From Prosthecobacter debontii (lineage in GTDB: Bacteria; Verrucomicrobiota; Verrucomicrobiia; Chthoniobacterales; Chthoniobacteraceae): a DNA stretch of 46,747 bases. Below are positions 25,259-34,374 of this stretch, one piece after another. The number at the start of each line of letters is the position of its first letter. Within the stretch, counting starts at the first letter, position 1. A model generated the notes under the pieces. It searched no databases, was not told the origin of the DNA, and saw only the letters and a program-made list of their open reading frames with translations. The position numbers and the translations under genes were made by a program. The stretch lies in assembly GCA_945905735.1 (NCBI GenBank), contig CAMDQC010000022.1:1-46747 (forward strand), in the 5' to 3' direction.

Positions 25259-25337
25259 TATAACATTGCAGACCATCGGCATCGTCCGCGTGCGTCACGG
25301 TTCAAAAGACATCACGCCGAGCTGTTTGAATAAACCC

Positions 25338-28300
25338 TCACTCTCCCGGTGGCTTCACCTCGCGCGTCGTCGCGCCGTTCGTGTCGCTGAGGATTAAAAT
25401 GGCGAGCTTCTCCACGCTGCCGAGTTCGGCGGGCTTGAGCATTTGGTAGTCGAGGCCGTTCTTCGGCGCAGGCTCGGCGGGGGTCTCGGCTGCGTGTCCG
25501 CCGCCGTTCAGGCTGGCGTAGTCGAAGCGCCCCCGCAGGTCCGTGTAGCCGTCTTTGTAAAAGCGCACTGTGCCGTTTTTCAGTCGCGCATAGACCTTCA
25601 CGTAGGCGCGGGGAATGGGCTTGTCGCTCGCGAGGTCGCGGGCTTCGAGGCGTCCGTAGTTTTCCGTCAGCGCGAGCTTGAGCGTGTTGGCGTGGTATGG
25701 GTGCGCCTTGCGCTGCCCGGCGGCGACGAGTTCCACGAGCACGTTGGCTTTTGCAAACTCGGCGGGCAGCGCGAGGTCGAGCGTGTCCTTGTCTTTGGCG
25801 AGCGGCTGCGTCGCGGTTTTGTTTGGCTTGATGATGCTAAAGCGTGACGCATCCTCGCTCGCGAACGGGCTGCTGCTGAACGAGAACTCCGGGTCCATGA
25901 GGTAGTAGTTCACCGTCACTTCGCCGACGTTCTTGTAGGTCAGCGCGATGCTCTGCTTCTCGACTTTGAAGTCGAACGTCGGCTCTGTCGCCGCGAGTTC
26001 CGCCTGCTGTTTCTCGCGGTCGGGCTTGTCGCCTTTTCCGGCGGGAGCTTTGCCTTCGATCTCGTCGAGCTGGCTGCTCACCTCGCCGAAAAGCGTGCGC
26101 CAGCGGGCGATGGGATGGTCTGCATACTTCGCGGCGACGGTGCGCGCGTCGGCGAGGTTGCCTTCGTAAAAGTCGGCGTAGCAGCGGAAGTAGTCGTGCT
26201 GGAGCTGCGTCGGCAGCGCCTTCGCATCCACGCTGTGAAAGCGCGCCAGCGCCTCTTCGTTGCGGTCTTGCAGGAAGAGGTAATACGCCGTGCTCATCGT
26301 GTCGGCAGCGTCGAGCTTTGGCTTGTGCGCGAGGATGTCGAGGAACGCCGTGTATTGCTCGTGGATCGCCGGGTTCGCGATACGCCAGTCGCTGCCCACG
26401 CGGTGCGCGCGCTGATTCACCAGCGGCGAGTATTCGAGGTGCTCGTAGGCCCGGCGCTCAATCGGGTCGAGCACCACGAGCTTGCTGGAGAGCCACGAGC
26501 CGCACCCAGCCACGAACTCATCGTTGTGTTTGAGCCACTCGCGCAGCGCGGCGGCATCGTTGTGGACGACTGCGTAGCTGTAGATCGTCTCGTCCCACAC
26601 ATGATGCGCATTCAGGAAAGCGGTGAGCTTTTTGAAAAACGCCGCGTCCTTGCAGCGCCACGCCACGCGCTCTAGGTCGAGGGCTTCCAGATTGTTCTTC
26701 GCGAGGAAGGTGAACACGTCCGCCGCCGTGCCGTATTGCGAGACGTAGTCCCACGACGCTTTGTCGAACTGCGTGAGCTTGCCCACGACGTTGAACTCGA
26801 ACGGCTTCGCGCTTGCCGCTTGCTTGCCGCCGATGGCCACGTTCACCGGATAGTGCGGGAACTTCGCGCCCGCTTTCGCCGGTGTGCTGGGGAAATAGAA
26901 CGCATACTCGAACGTCTGCGTCGTGTAGGGCACGAGCCGCAGCAAGAGCGAGCCCGTCGCCTTGCTGCCCAGCACGGGCAACGCGCCCTGCGGGATTTGC
27001 AGGAGCACCTCGGCCTTCACCGGCGCGCTCGTGGGATTCGTCACCGCGACGCTCGCGCCATACACGACGCCGGTGAGGAACTCCTCCGTCACCACCTTCT
27101 CAAACTGCTCATTCCCCTCCTGCCGGTAGCGGTCGTCGTGACGGTAGAAGCTCTGCGACACCATCAGCCCGGCCTGCTCTGCGACTGCGGGAGCGGCGGG
27201 TTTGACCTCCTTGTGATACACGAGCACCGGCCCCGCAGCGGTGAGGGTAAATTGCCCGCCCTCCGTCTTCGTCGTGTGCTTCGGCGCGGCAAAGGGGAGA
27301 TCGAGCACGGCCAGCGCCAGCATCATCTCCGTGAAGCCGCTCGCCGCCTCCGCGACGTGCTCCGAGACAAACGGCGTCTTCGCGCCATCGGCCACATGCT
27401 TTGCGTAGTCGCGCCAGAAGGCGTTTGCCGTCACCAGCTCGGCACCTTGATCGGCGATACGCAGCTTGTAGTAATTGTTCTCCGCCCACTCCTTCGTCAC
27501 CCCGAGCTGGCGATAGTAGATGCGCGTCGCCACCCGCTGAGCGGCAGCGGCATCCGCGCCCACAAAGGCGAAGTTCGCAACCGCCTTCTCACCGGCAGCC
27601 TCCGCAACGAAGGCCCCTGTTGCATCCGTCCCAGGGAGTCTGCGAAAATACACCCGCTTATCCGCGACCGCACCGAAGTCGTTCAGCTCGCGCCCAAGCT
27701 CCACACTTCGCTCCTTCAGCTCGCCCTTGCCTTCACGCTTGAGCGCGTCGCGCACGACTTCCGACTCCTCGACACTCAGCGAAAGCGAGCGCTTCGCCTT
27801 GGCTGCTATATTTGAGATGGAGCCTGACGATAGCATGACTGGCGCGGTTTTGGGTGTTGGAAAGTCGCCAGCTTCGGGGGAGGCCGGTTCAGGCATTGCT
27901 GGGCTGGGGTTCCGCGTGAGAAACTCTCGCGGCTTCGCCTCGTCGCGCGCTTCTCCAAGGTCCGCTCCCACTCCTCCCTCGCTGTGCGCAAGCGAGCGGC
28001 CATGAAGCGCCGTCTCGAACAGCCGGTCTTGCTCTTCCACATCCGGCGGGATCATCTCCCACTGCTCGCGGAGGCGGCGTGCGGCGTTCTCTGGCTCGCC
28101 GGGGATTCGGGTGGCGAGCAGGATGCGCTCGACTGCATTTAGCCGTTCGTAGGCCCACGGCTCGCGGTAGGCGGAGAGGTCGTGGGCGAGGAGGAAGTCG
28201 TCCATGAACGTCCGGTCCTTCTTGTTCGCGAGGTAGGGCTTCACGACTGCGTCGAAAAAGGCGGGGTCTTTGCGCGAGAGGAAGAAGCTCAGTTCGTGAC

Positions 28301-31300
28301 AGGCAAACTCGCTGTACTTCGCTCGCTTCTCCTCGTCCTTGAGCTGCGGCCATTCCAGCAGCCATGCAAACTCCTCCAGCTTTCCATCGCCCGCGCTGCT
28401 CATCGTGGTGAAGAGCGTGTAGATGCCGCCGAGCGTATCGTAAGTCTCCAGCTCGCTCGTGAGGATGTCGGCCAGCGTCAGCGCCTTGCCTTTCTCCAGC
28501 ACCGTCACCTGCTTCTTCTGCGTGAATGCGCGCGCTGGATCGAGGTTCCGAACCAGCCGTTGATCGGCGAACTTTGTAGCCTGCTCTGCCAGCGCGAACG
28601 AGCGCCACACGGCATCCGTCGCATCCTCCGCATACACCTGCACATGCTGCCGGTCGCCGAGCGCCTTGCGCTCAATGCGGACGACGCCATCCTTGTCCGG
28701 CACAAGGTTGTAGAGCACCGGCGCAGCCTCGGCGAGGAAGTCGCGGTTCGTCTCCAGCACCGCGCCGTAGAGGCCGAGCCCATCGCCCGCACCCTTCATC
28801 ATATTCTTTCCCATCGCCGCCGAGCGCCCCGCCCCGACTCGCCCTTCCATCGCGCCCGCTGCCTGCGACAACTCTGTCGTTCCCGTCTCTCGCACCTCCC
28901 ACGGATTCAGCAACAGTCCGGGGCGGGCGAGCATGTTGCCGGGGAAGAGCTTCGTGTAGCGCCGCTCAAGGATGTAGCGATACTCGTCCCCGATCTCGCG
29001 CCCTGTGGAGAAGAGGTTCGGCGTGTTGCCGGGCGTCCCGAATGCTCCATCGGTGCGTTTGAAGCTTCCCAGCCCATTAAACAGTCCCATCCCCGGATAG
29101 AAGCGCGTCGCCGCGATGTGGACGCGCGTGAAGGGCGTCACGTTTGCCAGCTTCACAGTGAGGAACTCTTTGTCCTCCACCACGTCGCCGATGTGCAGCG
29201 GAGCCGCATCGCGCTGCTGGAGATTGCGGGTCGCGCCGAGGAGCCAAGCGCCCGTCCGTGTCGCCTCAGTCACTCTGATAGATACCTCTCGGCCATCGCC
29301 CCGAAGCCGCAGCGAGTAGTCGCCCGGCGGCAGTGCTTCGATGACGAGGAAGCCGTTGAGCACCTTCAGCTTCGCAGCATGATTCGCGGTGAACGTGTCC
29401 GCCTTCATCTCCAGCAGCGAAACCTCCGGCAGTGTGACCTTCGGCGGCAGTGGCAGCCTCACCGCTTCGCCAGCCTTGGCATTAAGCGTCGTCGGCCAAG
29501 TCCGCTGGAAGTCACTCAACGCCCACTGGCTCCGATTCTCCTCTTCTCCCGGCCCTTTCACGTAAGAAATCCCCGCGAGCGCCCCCAGCATGATGCGCCC
29601 CTTCGCATCCGTCTTCAGCGATGCGGTCGTCGGCCGCTCGAAGCCCTCGTGCGTGAACTCCAGTTCCACCTGCCGGTCCGCCAGTGGCTCGCCGTTCTTG
29701 CCCAACAGCTCATACACGTAGTTCCCGCCGAACTTCGACAGATGCCCGGCGTTCGTCTCCGCCGTCTTATCTATCCCATTGAGCGTCCATACTCGCGTAG
29801 CCTCGACTTCCTTCTTCTCGCCGCCCTTCGACAGCACATCCATCTTCCCCGTCAGCTTCACGGTGAGGCTTTTCAGCCGTTCCGGCACGGCGAGTTCATA
29901 CGTGAGCACGGCGTCGGGGCGGAGCTTGAGGTCTTTGACCTCTCGCGTCGTCGAGATGCCGTCGTGCGTGGTGGAAGTGATGGTCAGCTTTGGCTCTTGG
30001 AGGAGCGCCGGGTCGAGGTGCAGCTCGCCGAGCAGCAAGTCCGTGCGCACGGCCAGCGTGGCCTTTCGCCCGGCGAGGAGTTGCTCCCGCTCGATGTGAA
30101 AATGCGCGTCGAGGGTGTACTCCTCGCCGGAGTGCTGGAACTCCGTCAGCGATGCGAAGCTCCCCGCCGCGTCCGATACCACCAGCGGATCCGGGCCGGG
30201 GATTGCGCTGAAGGGCACCGTGAGCACGCCCGTCTTTTCATCGCGCGTGAACTTCCGCCCATCCAGCCACACAGCGGCGTCGGGCACGGGCTGTTTCTTT
30301 TCATCAATCACCGTGAGCAGCACCCCGGCGGCCCCGGTCTGCTGGAGCACCTGCCACTGGCCCACGCGGATAAGCGCGCGGCTGCTGCGCCCGCCCCCGA
30401 TGAACTCCACCACCCACGCCCCGCGCTTCCCTTTTAGCTCGGGGAAAGTGAACGTCTTGCGCGTCCGCACGAACGGCCCCGACTCCATCTCCTCCGTGCG
30501 CTCGCTGTTCGCAACCAGCCCATCGAGCTTCACATCGGTGTTCAACTGCCGCTGCTCCGTCTGGTAAAAATTGAGCGTGTTGATCTCGTAGATTCGCACC
30601 AGCAGCTTCGGCGTATTCTTGAGCACTACATCGAACGCCACGTCGTCGCCCGGCTGTGTGAATTGGCTGTTCGTCGCCGGGAACTCGATGTCCACGCGCT
30701 CCTTCAGCCGTGCAAATTCCGCCGGGGAAAGAAGCGACGCCCACTCCTCCGCCTTGCCCTTCCCGTGCGTGATCATCGCTTCCGCAAAGACAGGCTTCAG
30801 CCACGTCTCGCGCACCAAGTCCGCATACGGCTCCCACGCCGCGCCCTTCGCGAACAGCTCCAGGAAATACTCGCGCACCAGCGGCTCATCGTTGCCGATA
30901 GGGCGCTCGACTAAGAGCGCGTCGCCCAGCCCCGCGTTGAAGTCCACGCCGCTCTCCCGCTCCAGCTTTCCTGCCAGCCACTTCTCGTTCACGTAGCCCA
31001 TCGCGCGCGGCAGTTTCAGATACTCGCCGAAGCGCGCCGCGTCGTACACCCCGCGCTTCCGGTCGTGGTCGAGACGCCGATAAAGCACGCTGGCCTTCAC
31101 CGTATTAAACGCCGTCGGCAACGTCTGCGCATACGCCCACACGCGGTCCAGCCACGCCTCGCGAGCCTTGGCGTCGAACTCCACATCTTCATCCGCGCCG
31201 GGGGCCAGCTTGCGCAGCTTCGTGAATACGAACGGCGTATAGCCGACCAGCGTGGGCACGAGTTTCGCCAACGCATCGAGCTGCTCCGGCAGCAGCTCCT

Positions 31301-31952
31301 TATGGATTTCCCACTTTCCAAAGTCCGAGCCTTCCGACGCCTTCAACTCCTCCGCGAGAAAAGGCACGAGCCCCTCCACATCGGGACGCTGCAACTTCTG
31401 CAAAAGCGCCGCGCGCTGCTGATCATTGAGCTTTGCCGCCTGCGGCACGAGCCGCTCCAGCGCGCTCTGCGAGAAGGACTCCAAGCTGTTGTCATTCGCC
31501 AGCGCATCCGCCTCGAATACGGCGCGTGCGATCAGCGCCGCGTCCAATTTCTCCGGCAAATCCGGGGCCGCATCGCGCACCTCGCGCTCGTGATTAAACT
31601 CCAGCCCCAGCCGCTCCTTCAAATACCGCAGCGTGCCCTTCGCATCCTTGTCGTAATTGAGCAGCGCCTCCCGATCCATGATCTCGCGCCGCCGGTCGCT
31701 CTCCTCCGGGAAGCGCTTCGCCCACTGCTTCAGCGTCTCCGTGAGCTTTGGCGCATTGCGGGTGTTTTGATAATGCAGCGCATGGAAAAAATAATAGTCC
31801 TCCGACCCCGGCACCAGCTCGGCCAGCGCCTTCTCGCGGTCCGCCGCCAGCGCGAACTTCTCGATAAATCCCACCTCCTCCTCCGCCCACGAGACACGGG
31901 ACAAAACAAGAGAGGAAACCCCAGCGAGAATCAGCGGCAGGAAAGCGTTCAT
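25338..31952 (-). CDS. Giant exported protein of unknown function (2204 aa)
   Basis: The ATG at 31952 puts a signal peptide first (MNAFLPLILAGVSSLVLSRVSWA); the frame is open to 32036 without a signal. After it come a helical, TPR-like part (about 25-420), a long beta-sandwich part (about 420-1070) whose modules resemble the macroglobulin/Ig-like domains of bacterial alpha-2-macroglobulins (LLTVIDEKKQPVPDAAVWLD), a mainly helical middle (about 1130-1370), further beta modules (about 1600-1710), TPR-like repeats (about 1730-1950) and a C-terminal beta part with a carboxypeptidase-regulatory-like module. No thioester motif (CxEQ) is present, no peptidase or transmembrane anchor is seen, and cysteines are few. 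I recognise no named family over the full length. A protease-trapping or surface-scaffold role is a guess. It stands alone, with an IS1380 copy 136 nt upstream. Confidence 0.85.
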   Translation of the reverse strand: MNAFLPLILAGVSSLVLSRVSWAEEEVGFIEKFALAADREKALAELVPGSEDYYFFHALHYQNTRNAPKLTETLKQWAKRFPEESDRRREIMDREALLNYDKDAKGTLRYLKERLGLEFNHEREVRDAAPDLPEKLDAALIARAVFEADALANDNSLESFSQSALERLVPQAAKLNDQQRAALLQKLQRPDVEGLVPFLAEELKASEGSDFGKWEIHKELLPEQLDALAKLVPTLVGYTPFVFTKLRKLAPGADEDVEFDAKAREAWLDRVWAYAQTLPTAFNTVKASVLYRRLDHDRKRGVYDAARFGEYLKLPRAMGYVNEKWLAGKLERESGVDFNAGLGDALLVERPIGNDEPLVREYFLELFAKGAAWEPYADLVRETWLKPVFAEAMITHGKGKAEEWASLLSPAEFARLKERVDIEFPATNSQFTQPGDDVAFDVVLKNTPKLLVRIYEINTLNFYQTEQRQLNTDVKLDGLVANSERTEEMESGPFVRTRKTFTFPELKGKRGAWVVEFIGGGRSSRALIRVGQWQVLQQTGAAGVLLTVIDEKKQPVPDAAVWLDGRKFTRDEKTGVLTVPFSAIPGPDPLVVSDAAGSFASLTEFQHSGEEYTLDAHFHIEREQLLAGRKATLAVRTDLLLGELHLDPALLQEPKLTITSTTHDGISTTREVKDLKLRPDAVLTYELAVPERLKSLTVKLTGKMDVLSKGGEKKEVEATRVWTLNGIDKTAETNAGHLSKFGGNYVYELLGKNGEPLADRQVELEFTHEGFERPTTASLKTDAKGRIMLGALAGISYVKGPGEEENRSQWALSDFQRTWPTTLNAKAGEAVRLPLPPKVTLPEVSLLEMKADTFTANHAAKLKVLNGFLVIEALPPGDYSLRLRGDGREVSIRVTEATRTGAWLLGATRNLQQRDAAPLHIGDVVEDKEFLTVKLANVTPFTRVHIAATRFYPGMGLFNGLGSFKRTDGAFGTPGNTPNLFSTGREIGDEYRYILERRYTKLFPGNMLARPGLLLNPWEVRETGTTELSQAAGAMEGRVGAGRSAAMGKNMMKGAGDGLGLYGAVLETNRDFLAEAAPVLYNLVPDKDGVVRIERKALGDRQHVQVYAEDATDAVWRSFALAEQATKFADQRLVRNLDPARAFTQKKQVTVLEKGKALTLADILTSELETYDTLGGIYTLFTTMSSAGDGKLEEFAWLLEWPQLKDEEKRAKYSEFACHELSFFLSRKDPAFFDAVVKPYLANKKDRTFMDDFLLAHDLSAYREPWAYERLNAVERILLATRIPGEPENAARRLREQWEMIPPDVEEQDRLFETALHGRSLAHSEGGVGADLGEARDEAKPREFLTRNPSPAMPEPASPEAGDFPTPKTAPVMLSSGSISNIAAKAKRSLSLSVEESEVVRDALKREGKGELKERSVELGRELNDFGAVADKRVYFRRLPGTDATGAFVAEAAGEKAVANFAFVGADAAAAQRVATRIYYRQLGVTKEWAENNYYKLRIADQGAELVTANAFWRDYAKHVADGAKTPFVSEHVAEAASGFTEMMLALAVLDLPFAAPKHTTKTEGGQFTLTAAGPVLVYHKEVKPAAPAVAEQAGLMVSQSFYRHDDRYRQEGNEQFEKVVTEEFLTGVVYGASVAVTNPTSAPVKAEVLLQIPQGALPVLGSKATGSLLLRLVPYTTQTFEYAFYFPSTPAKAGAKFPHYPVNVAIGGKQAASAKPFEFNVVGKLTQFDKASWDYVSQYGTAADVFTFLAKNNLEALDLERVAWRCKDAAFFKKLTAFLNAHHVWDETIYSYAVVHNDAAALREWLKHNDEFVAGCGSWLSSKLVVLDPIERRAYEHLEYSPLVNQRAHRVGSDWRIANPAIHEQYTAFLDILAHKPKLDAADTMSTAYYLFLQDRNEEALARFHSVDAKALPTQLQHDYFRCYADFYEGNLADARTVAAKYADHPIARWRTLFGEVSSQLDEIEGKAPAGKGDKPDREKQQAELAATEPTFDFKVEKQSIALTYKNVGEVTVNYYLMDPEFSFSSSPFASEDASRFSIIKPNKTATQPLAKDKDTLDLALPAEFAKANVLVELVAAGQRKAHPYHANTLKLALTENYGRLEARDLASDKPIPRAYVKVYARLKNGTVRFYKDGYTDLRGRFDYASLNGGGHAAETPAEPAPKNGLDYQMLKPAELGSVEKLAILILSDTNGATTREVKPPGE

Positions 31953-32088
31953 GGTAAAAAGGAATGGTTGGTCGAAATCGAGCGCCCGCAGTGTGTGCCC
32001 CCTCCTCACCCAAGGCAACGGCACACACGCGAGCAATCACAAGACGGGTGAGGGGACGAGTGTATTAGAAATGGCCCTAACCCATACT

Positions 32089-32108
32089 TCTCACACCCTC
32101 TTGCTTGA
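32089..32108. repeat. Left terminal inverted repeat of the IS1380 element
   Basis: TCTCACACCC, then 5 nt, then CTTGA. The first ten bases match the complement of 33850-33859 exactly, and the CTTGA block recurs at nearly the same spacing (5 nt here, 6 nt at the other end). Confidence 0.6.
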
Positions 32109-32285
32109 CGCTCCATTTCCCGAGATTTTTCGGGGGTTATCCAGAGCCGAGTCGTGATTTTTGGCGGGAGGCGCTCGTGAGGTGGTCGTTTGTCCGAGTT
32201 TTTGCGCTCCGCGGCTGGTTTTTCGTGTTTTGCGGGCAGGCTCGGGCCTTGGGTGGAGGCTCTTTTGGCGATGATTACTCGTTTT

Positions 32286-33785
32286 TCAACTGCTCGCTTC
32301 TCGCAGTTTCACGTGCGCTTGGGCGAAGATTTCTTGCGCGGGGAATGCGCTGCTTAGTCGCACGTACACTCGCCGGACGCTGACGGTTACTTGCGCGGCG
32401 ACTTTCATCAGGTGCAGTCGGATGGTGCCTACGGTGGCTTTGGCCATGCGCGTGCCGGCCAGGGCGATGCTGCGGAGCTGGCTCATGAGCAGGTAGGCAA
32501 ATGTGGAGAACCACAGTCGCAGTTGGTTGCTGCTGAGGTAGGCGGTGCTTGTCCGATCCGCGAACATGTCGAGTTGTTGTTCTTTGATCCGGTTTTCCAT
32601 GTTGCCTCGGGCGCAGTAGAACTTTTCGTAAAGTGATTGTCCGTCCGCGAGGGCCGCGCAGTCTGCGATCCAGTCGGCTCCGGGCTCGATGTCGGTGACG
32701 ATGAATCGCGGGTTCTTTTTGCCGTTGGTGATCTCCGCTTTGCCGATGACTCGTCGCTCGGAGGTCCAGCTTTTGAGCGTCTGGTAGCGCAGTTCGGCGA
32801 AGGTCCGCTCGGTGCCTTCGACTTCGGGCGCTTCTTCGGCTCCGGCGGCTTTGGCGGACAAAACGAGGTCGGCATCGAGCTTTTGCGCGGTCTGCCAGAA
32901 CGCGGGGATGAGCATTTTTTCCAGCCGTGCGTTGCGGGCGAGGCCGAGGACGTAGTGGACGTTTGGCTCCGCTTCGATCCAGGTCATGAACTCGTCGCGG
33001 CAAAATCCGCTGTCGCCGCGAATGATGATGTTCACATGCTTGCCGAAGCGTTTGCGGATGGCGGCGACGATCTTTTTAAGCGCGTCGAGCGAGCCGTCCG
33101 CACCATCGCGGTCCGACGTGCGGAGCTGCGCCCAGAGCGGGATGTCGCCGCAAAAACAGTAGAGCGGCAGGTAGCAATAATCGCGGTAGTAGCCGTGGTA
33201 AAATGCGCCCTCTTGGTTGCCGTGGATCGGGTCGTCGGTGGCATCGAAATCGAGCACGATGAGGTCGCTCTTGCGCGGGATCGCGGACACGCCGCGCTCG
33301 AGTAAAAGCGCTTCGATTTTCTCCGGATGGGCTTGGATTTTCTTGGTGCGCAGATTGGTTTCCTGTGCGCCGAGTTCGAGCCGGTTGAGGGTGCTTTTTC
33401 CGGCGAGCGGCTTGCCTTTATCGTGAGCCATTGTGCGCTCCAGGCCCAGCAAATCAGCCCTTCCGCACATGGCGGCCATGAGCGGGTCGAGGCGCAAACG
33501 TTCGTGGTCGTTGATGTCCTCGTAGCCCAGCGCGAGCCCGAGAATGCGCTGCCGCAAGAGGACATCCAAATCGTGTTCGACGAAATCCTGGTCGCGAAAA
33601 TCGGTGAAACAATCTGCGAGTTGGGAACACAACCGCAAGGAACGATCCGCCTCGCGGAGCAAGAGCGCACCGCCGTCGCTCGAAAGGTGTCCGCCGGAAA
33701 AATCCACCTCCACGCGGCGGCTACCGAGTGCTTGAAATGCGAACGTGGGCTGGTTACAGTCTGTCGTATCTTGAGTCGTGTGCAT
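32286..33785 (-). CDS. IS1380-family DDE transposase
   Basis: DDE transposase of the IS1380 group. The start is set at the ATG at 33785 (499 residues), because conserved sequence begins shortly after it with FAFQALGSRRVEVDFSGGHL; an ATG at 33818 is also open. Family marks are SSDGGALLLREAD, RILGLALGYEDINDH, a first acidic motif LIVLDFDATDDPIHGNQEG, a second IIIRGDSGFCRDEFM, and the late YCARGNMENRIKEQQLD with the third acidic residue. The C-terminal LRLWFSTFAYLLM helix is typical. No frameshift or internal stop is seen, so the element may still be active. Confidence 0.93.
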   Translation of the reverse strand: MHTTQDTTDCNQPTFAFQALGSRRVEVDFSGGHLSSDGGALLLREADRSLRLCSQLADCFTDFRDQDFVEHDLDVLLRQRILGLALGYEDINDHERLRLDPLMAAMCGRADLLGLERTMAHDKGKPLAGKSTLNRLELGAQETNLRTKKIQAHPEKIEALLLERGVSAIPRKSDLIVLDFDATDDPIHGNQEGAFYHGYYRDYCYLPLYCFCGDIPLWAQLRTSDRDGADGSLDALKKIVAAIRKRFGKHVNIIIRGDSGFCRDEFMTWIEAEPNVHYVLGLARNARLEKMLIPAFWQTAQKLDADLVLSAKAAGAEEAPEVEGTERTFAELRYQTLKSWTSERRVIGKAEITNGKKNPRFIVTDIEPGADWIADCAALADGQSLYEKFYCARGNMENRIKEQQLDMFADRTSTAYLSSNQLRLWFSTFAYLLMSQLRSIALAGTRMAKATVGTIRLHLMKVAAQVTVSVRRVYVRLSSAFPAQEIFAQAHVKLREASS

Positions 33786-33838
33786 GTGCGTGGTTTTTGC
33801 CTTGATAATCAGAGACATATCGCACCGCTGCACGCGGC

Positions 33839-33859
33839 TCAAGATTCACGGGTGTGAGA
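33839..33859. repeat. Right terminal inverted repeat of the IS1380 element
   Basis: TCAAG, 6 nt, then GGGTGTGAGA; read on the minus strand it repeats the left end with one extra base in the spacer. It ends 8 nt before the 3' end of ruvC. Confidence 0.6.
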
Positions 33860-33867
33860 TTTGCGGG

Positions 33868-34371
33868 CTAAATCCGAACCAACTCCCCCGCACCCATTTT
33901 CGCCGTCTCCCACGCCTGAAAGTGCGTGAGGCCGATGGCCAGCGCGTCAGCCGCATCGGGCTCGGGCGTCTCGGTGAGGCCGAGGAGGACGCGCACCATG
34001 AAGCCGACTTGGTCCTTCTGCGCGCCACCGCGCCCGACGACGCTCTGCTTCACCCGACGGGGCGCGTATTCGTAAATGGGCAGCCCACTTTCCGCCGCCG
34101 TGACGAGCGCCGCCCCGCGCGCTGCGCCGAGGGTGATGGCCGTCTTGTAGCTCTGCACAAAGATGACGCCCTCGATGGCTGCCGCCTCCGGTTTATGCCG
34201 GGCGATCACGTCGGCAATCTGCGCGCGGATCGCCACGAGGCACTCGCTGGGCAAAAGGGTCTGCTTGTTTTTAATCGTGCCCCATTCAAGCGCCCGCACT
34301 TTGCCGCCGAGCTTCTCCATGACGGCAAACCCGGTGCCTCGGAGCGATGGGTCGATGGAGATAATGCGCAT
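33868..34371 (-). CDS. ruvC: Holliday junction resolvase RuvC
   Basis: Dimeric endonuclease that cuts Holliday junctions after branch migration by RuvAB. The 167-residue protein has the four acidic catalytic residues in place: D7 (IISIDPSLRGTG), E67 (AAIEGVIF), D139 and D142 (PDAADALAIGLTH). VVGRGGAQKDQV and PRRVKQSV are the conserved basic DNA-binding stretch. The length matches the family. ruvA and ruvB are not in the window; instead the gene sits 3 nt behind nagA as the last of an oxidoreductase-nagA-ruvC series. The IS1380 right end lies only 8 nt beyond the 3' end, so the insertion stopped short of damaging it. Confidence 0.94.
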   Translation of the reverse strand: MRIISIDPSLRGTGFAVMEKLGGKVRALEWGTIKNKQTLLPSECLVAIRAQIADVIARHKPEAAAIEGVIFVQSYKTAITLGAARGAALVTAAESGLPIYEYAPRRVKQSVVGRGGAQKDQVGFMVRVLLGLTETPEPDAADALAIGLTHFQAWETAKMGAGELVRI

Positions 34372-34374
34372 GAT

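Larger units (their letters stand above)
32089..33859 (-). mobile_element. IS1380-family insertion sequence
   Basis: An element of about 1.77 kb, the usual IS1380 size, with one transposase gene and imperfect terminal inverted repeats. The left end is TCTCACACCC (32089-32098) with CTTGA at 32104-32108; the right end is the inverse, GGGTGTGAGA (33850-33859) with TCAAG at 33839-33843. I find no matching target duplication in the flanking bases (TACT left, TTTG right), so the exact outer base could be off by a few or the insertion is old. About 177 nt between the transposase stop and the left repeat hold no gene. Confidence 0.7.

Noticed and set aside
28182..30437. 751-codon plus-strand frame opposite the giant gene
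   Set aside because: Arg/Leu/His-rich shadow translation with no domain; the giant protein's frame is continuous with a signal peptide.
32085..32088. Possible target-site duplication at the IS1380 ends (TACT versus TTTG)
   Set aside because: The flanking bases do not match, so no duplication is claimed.
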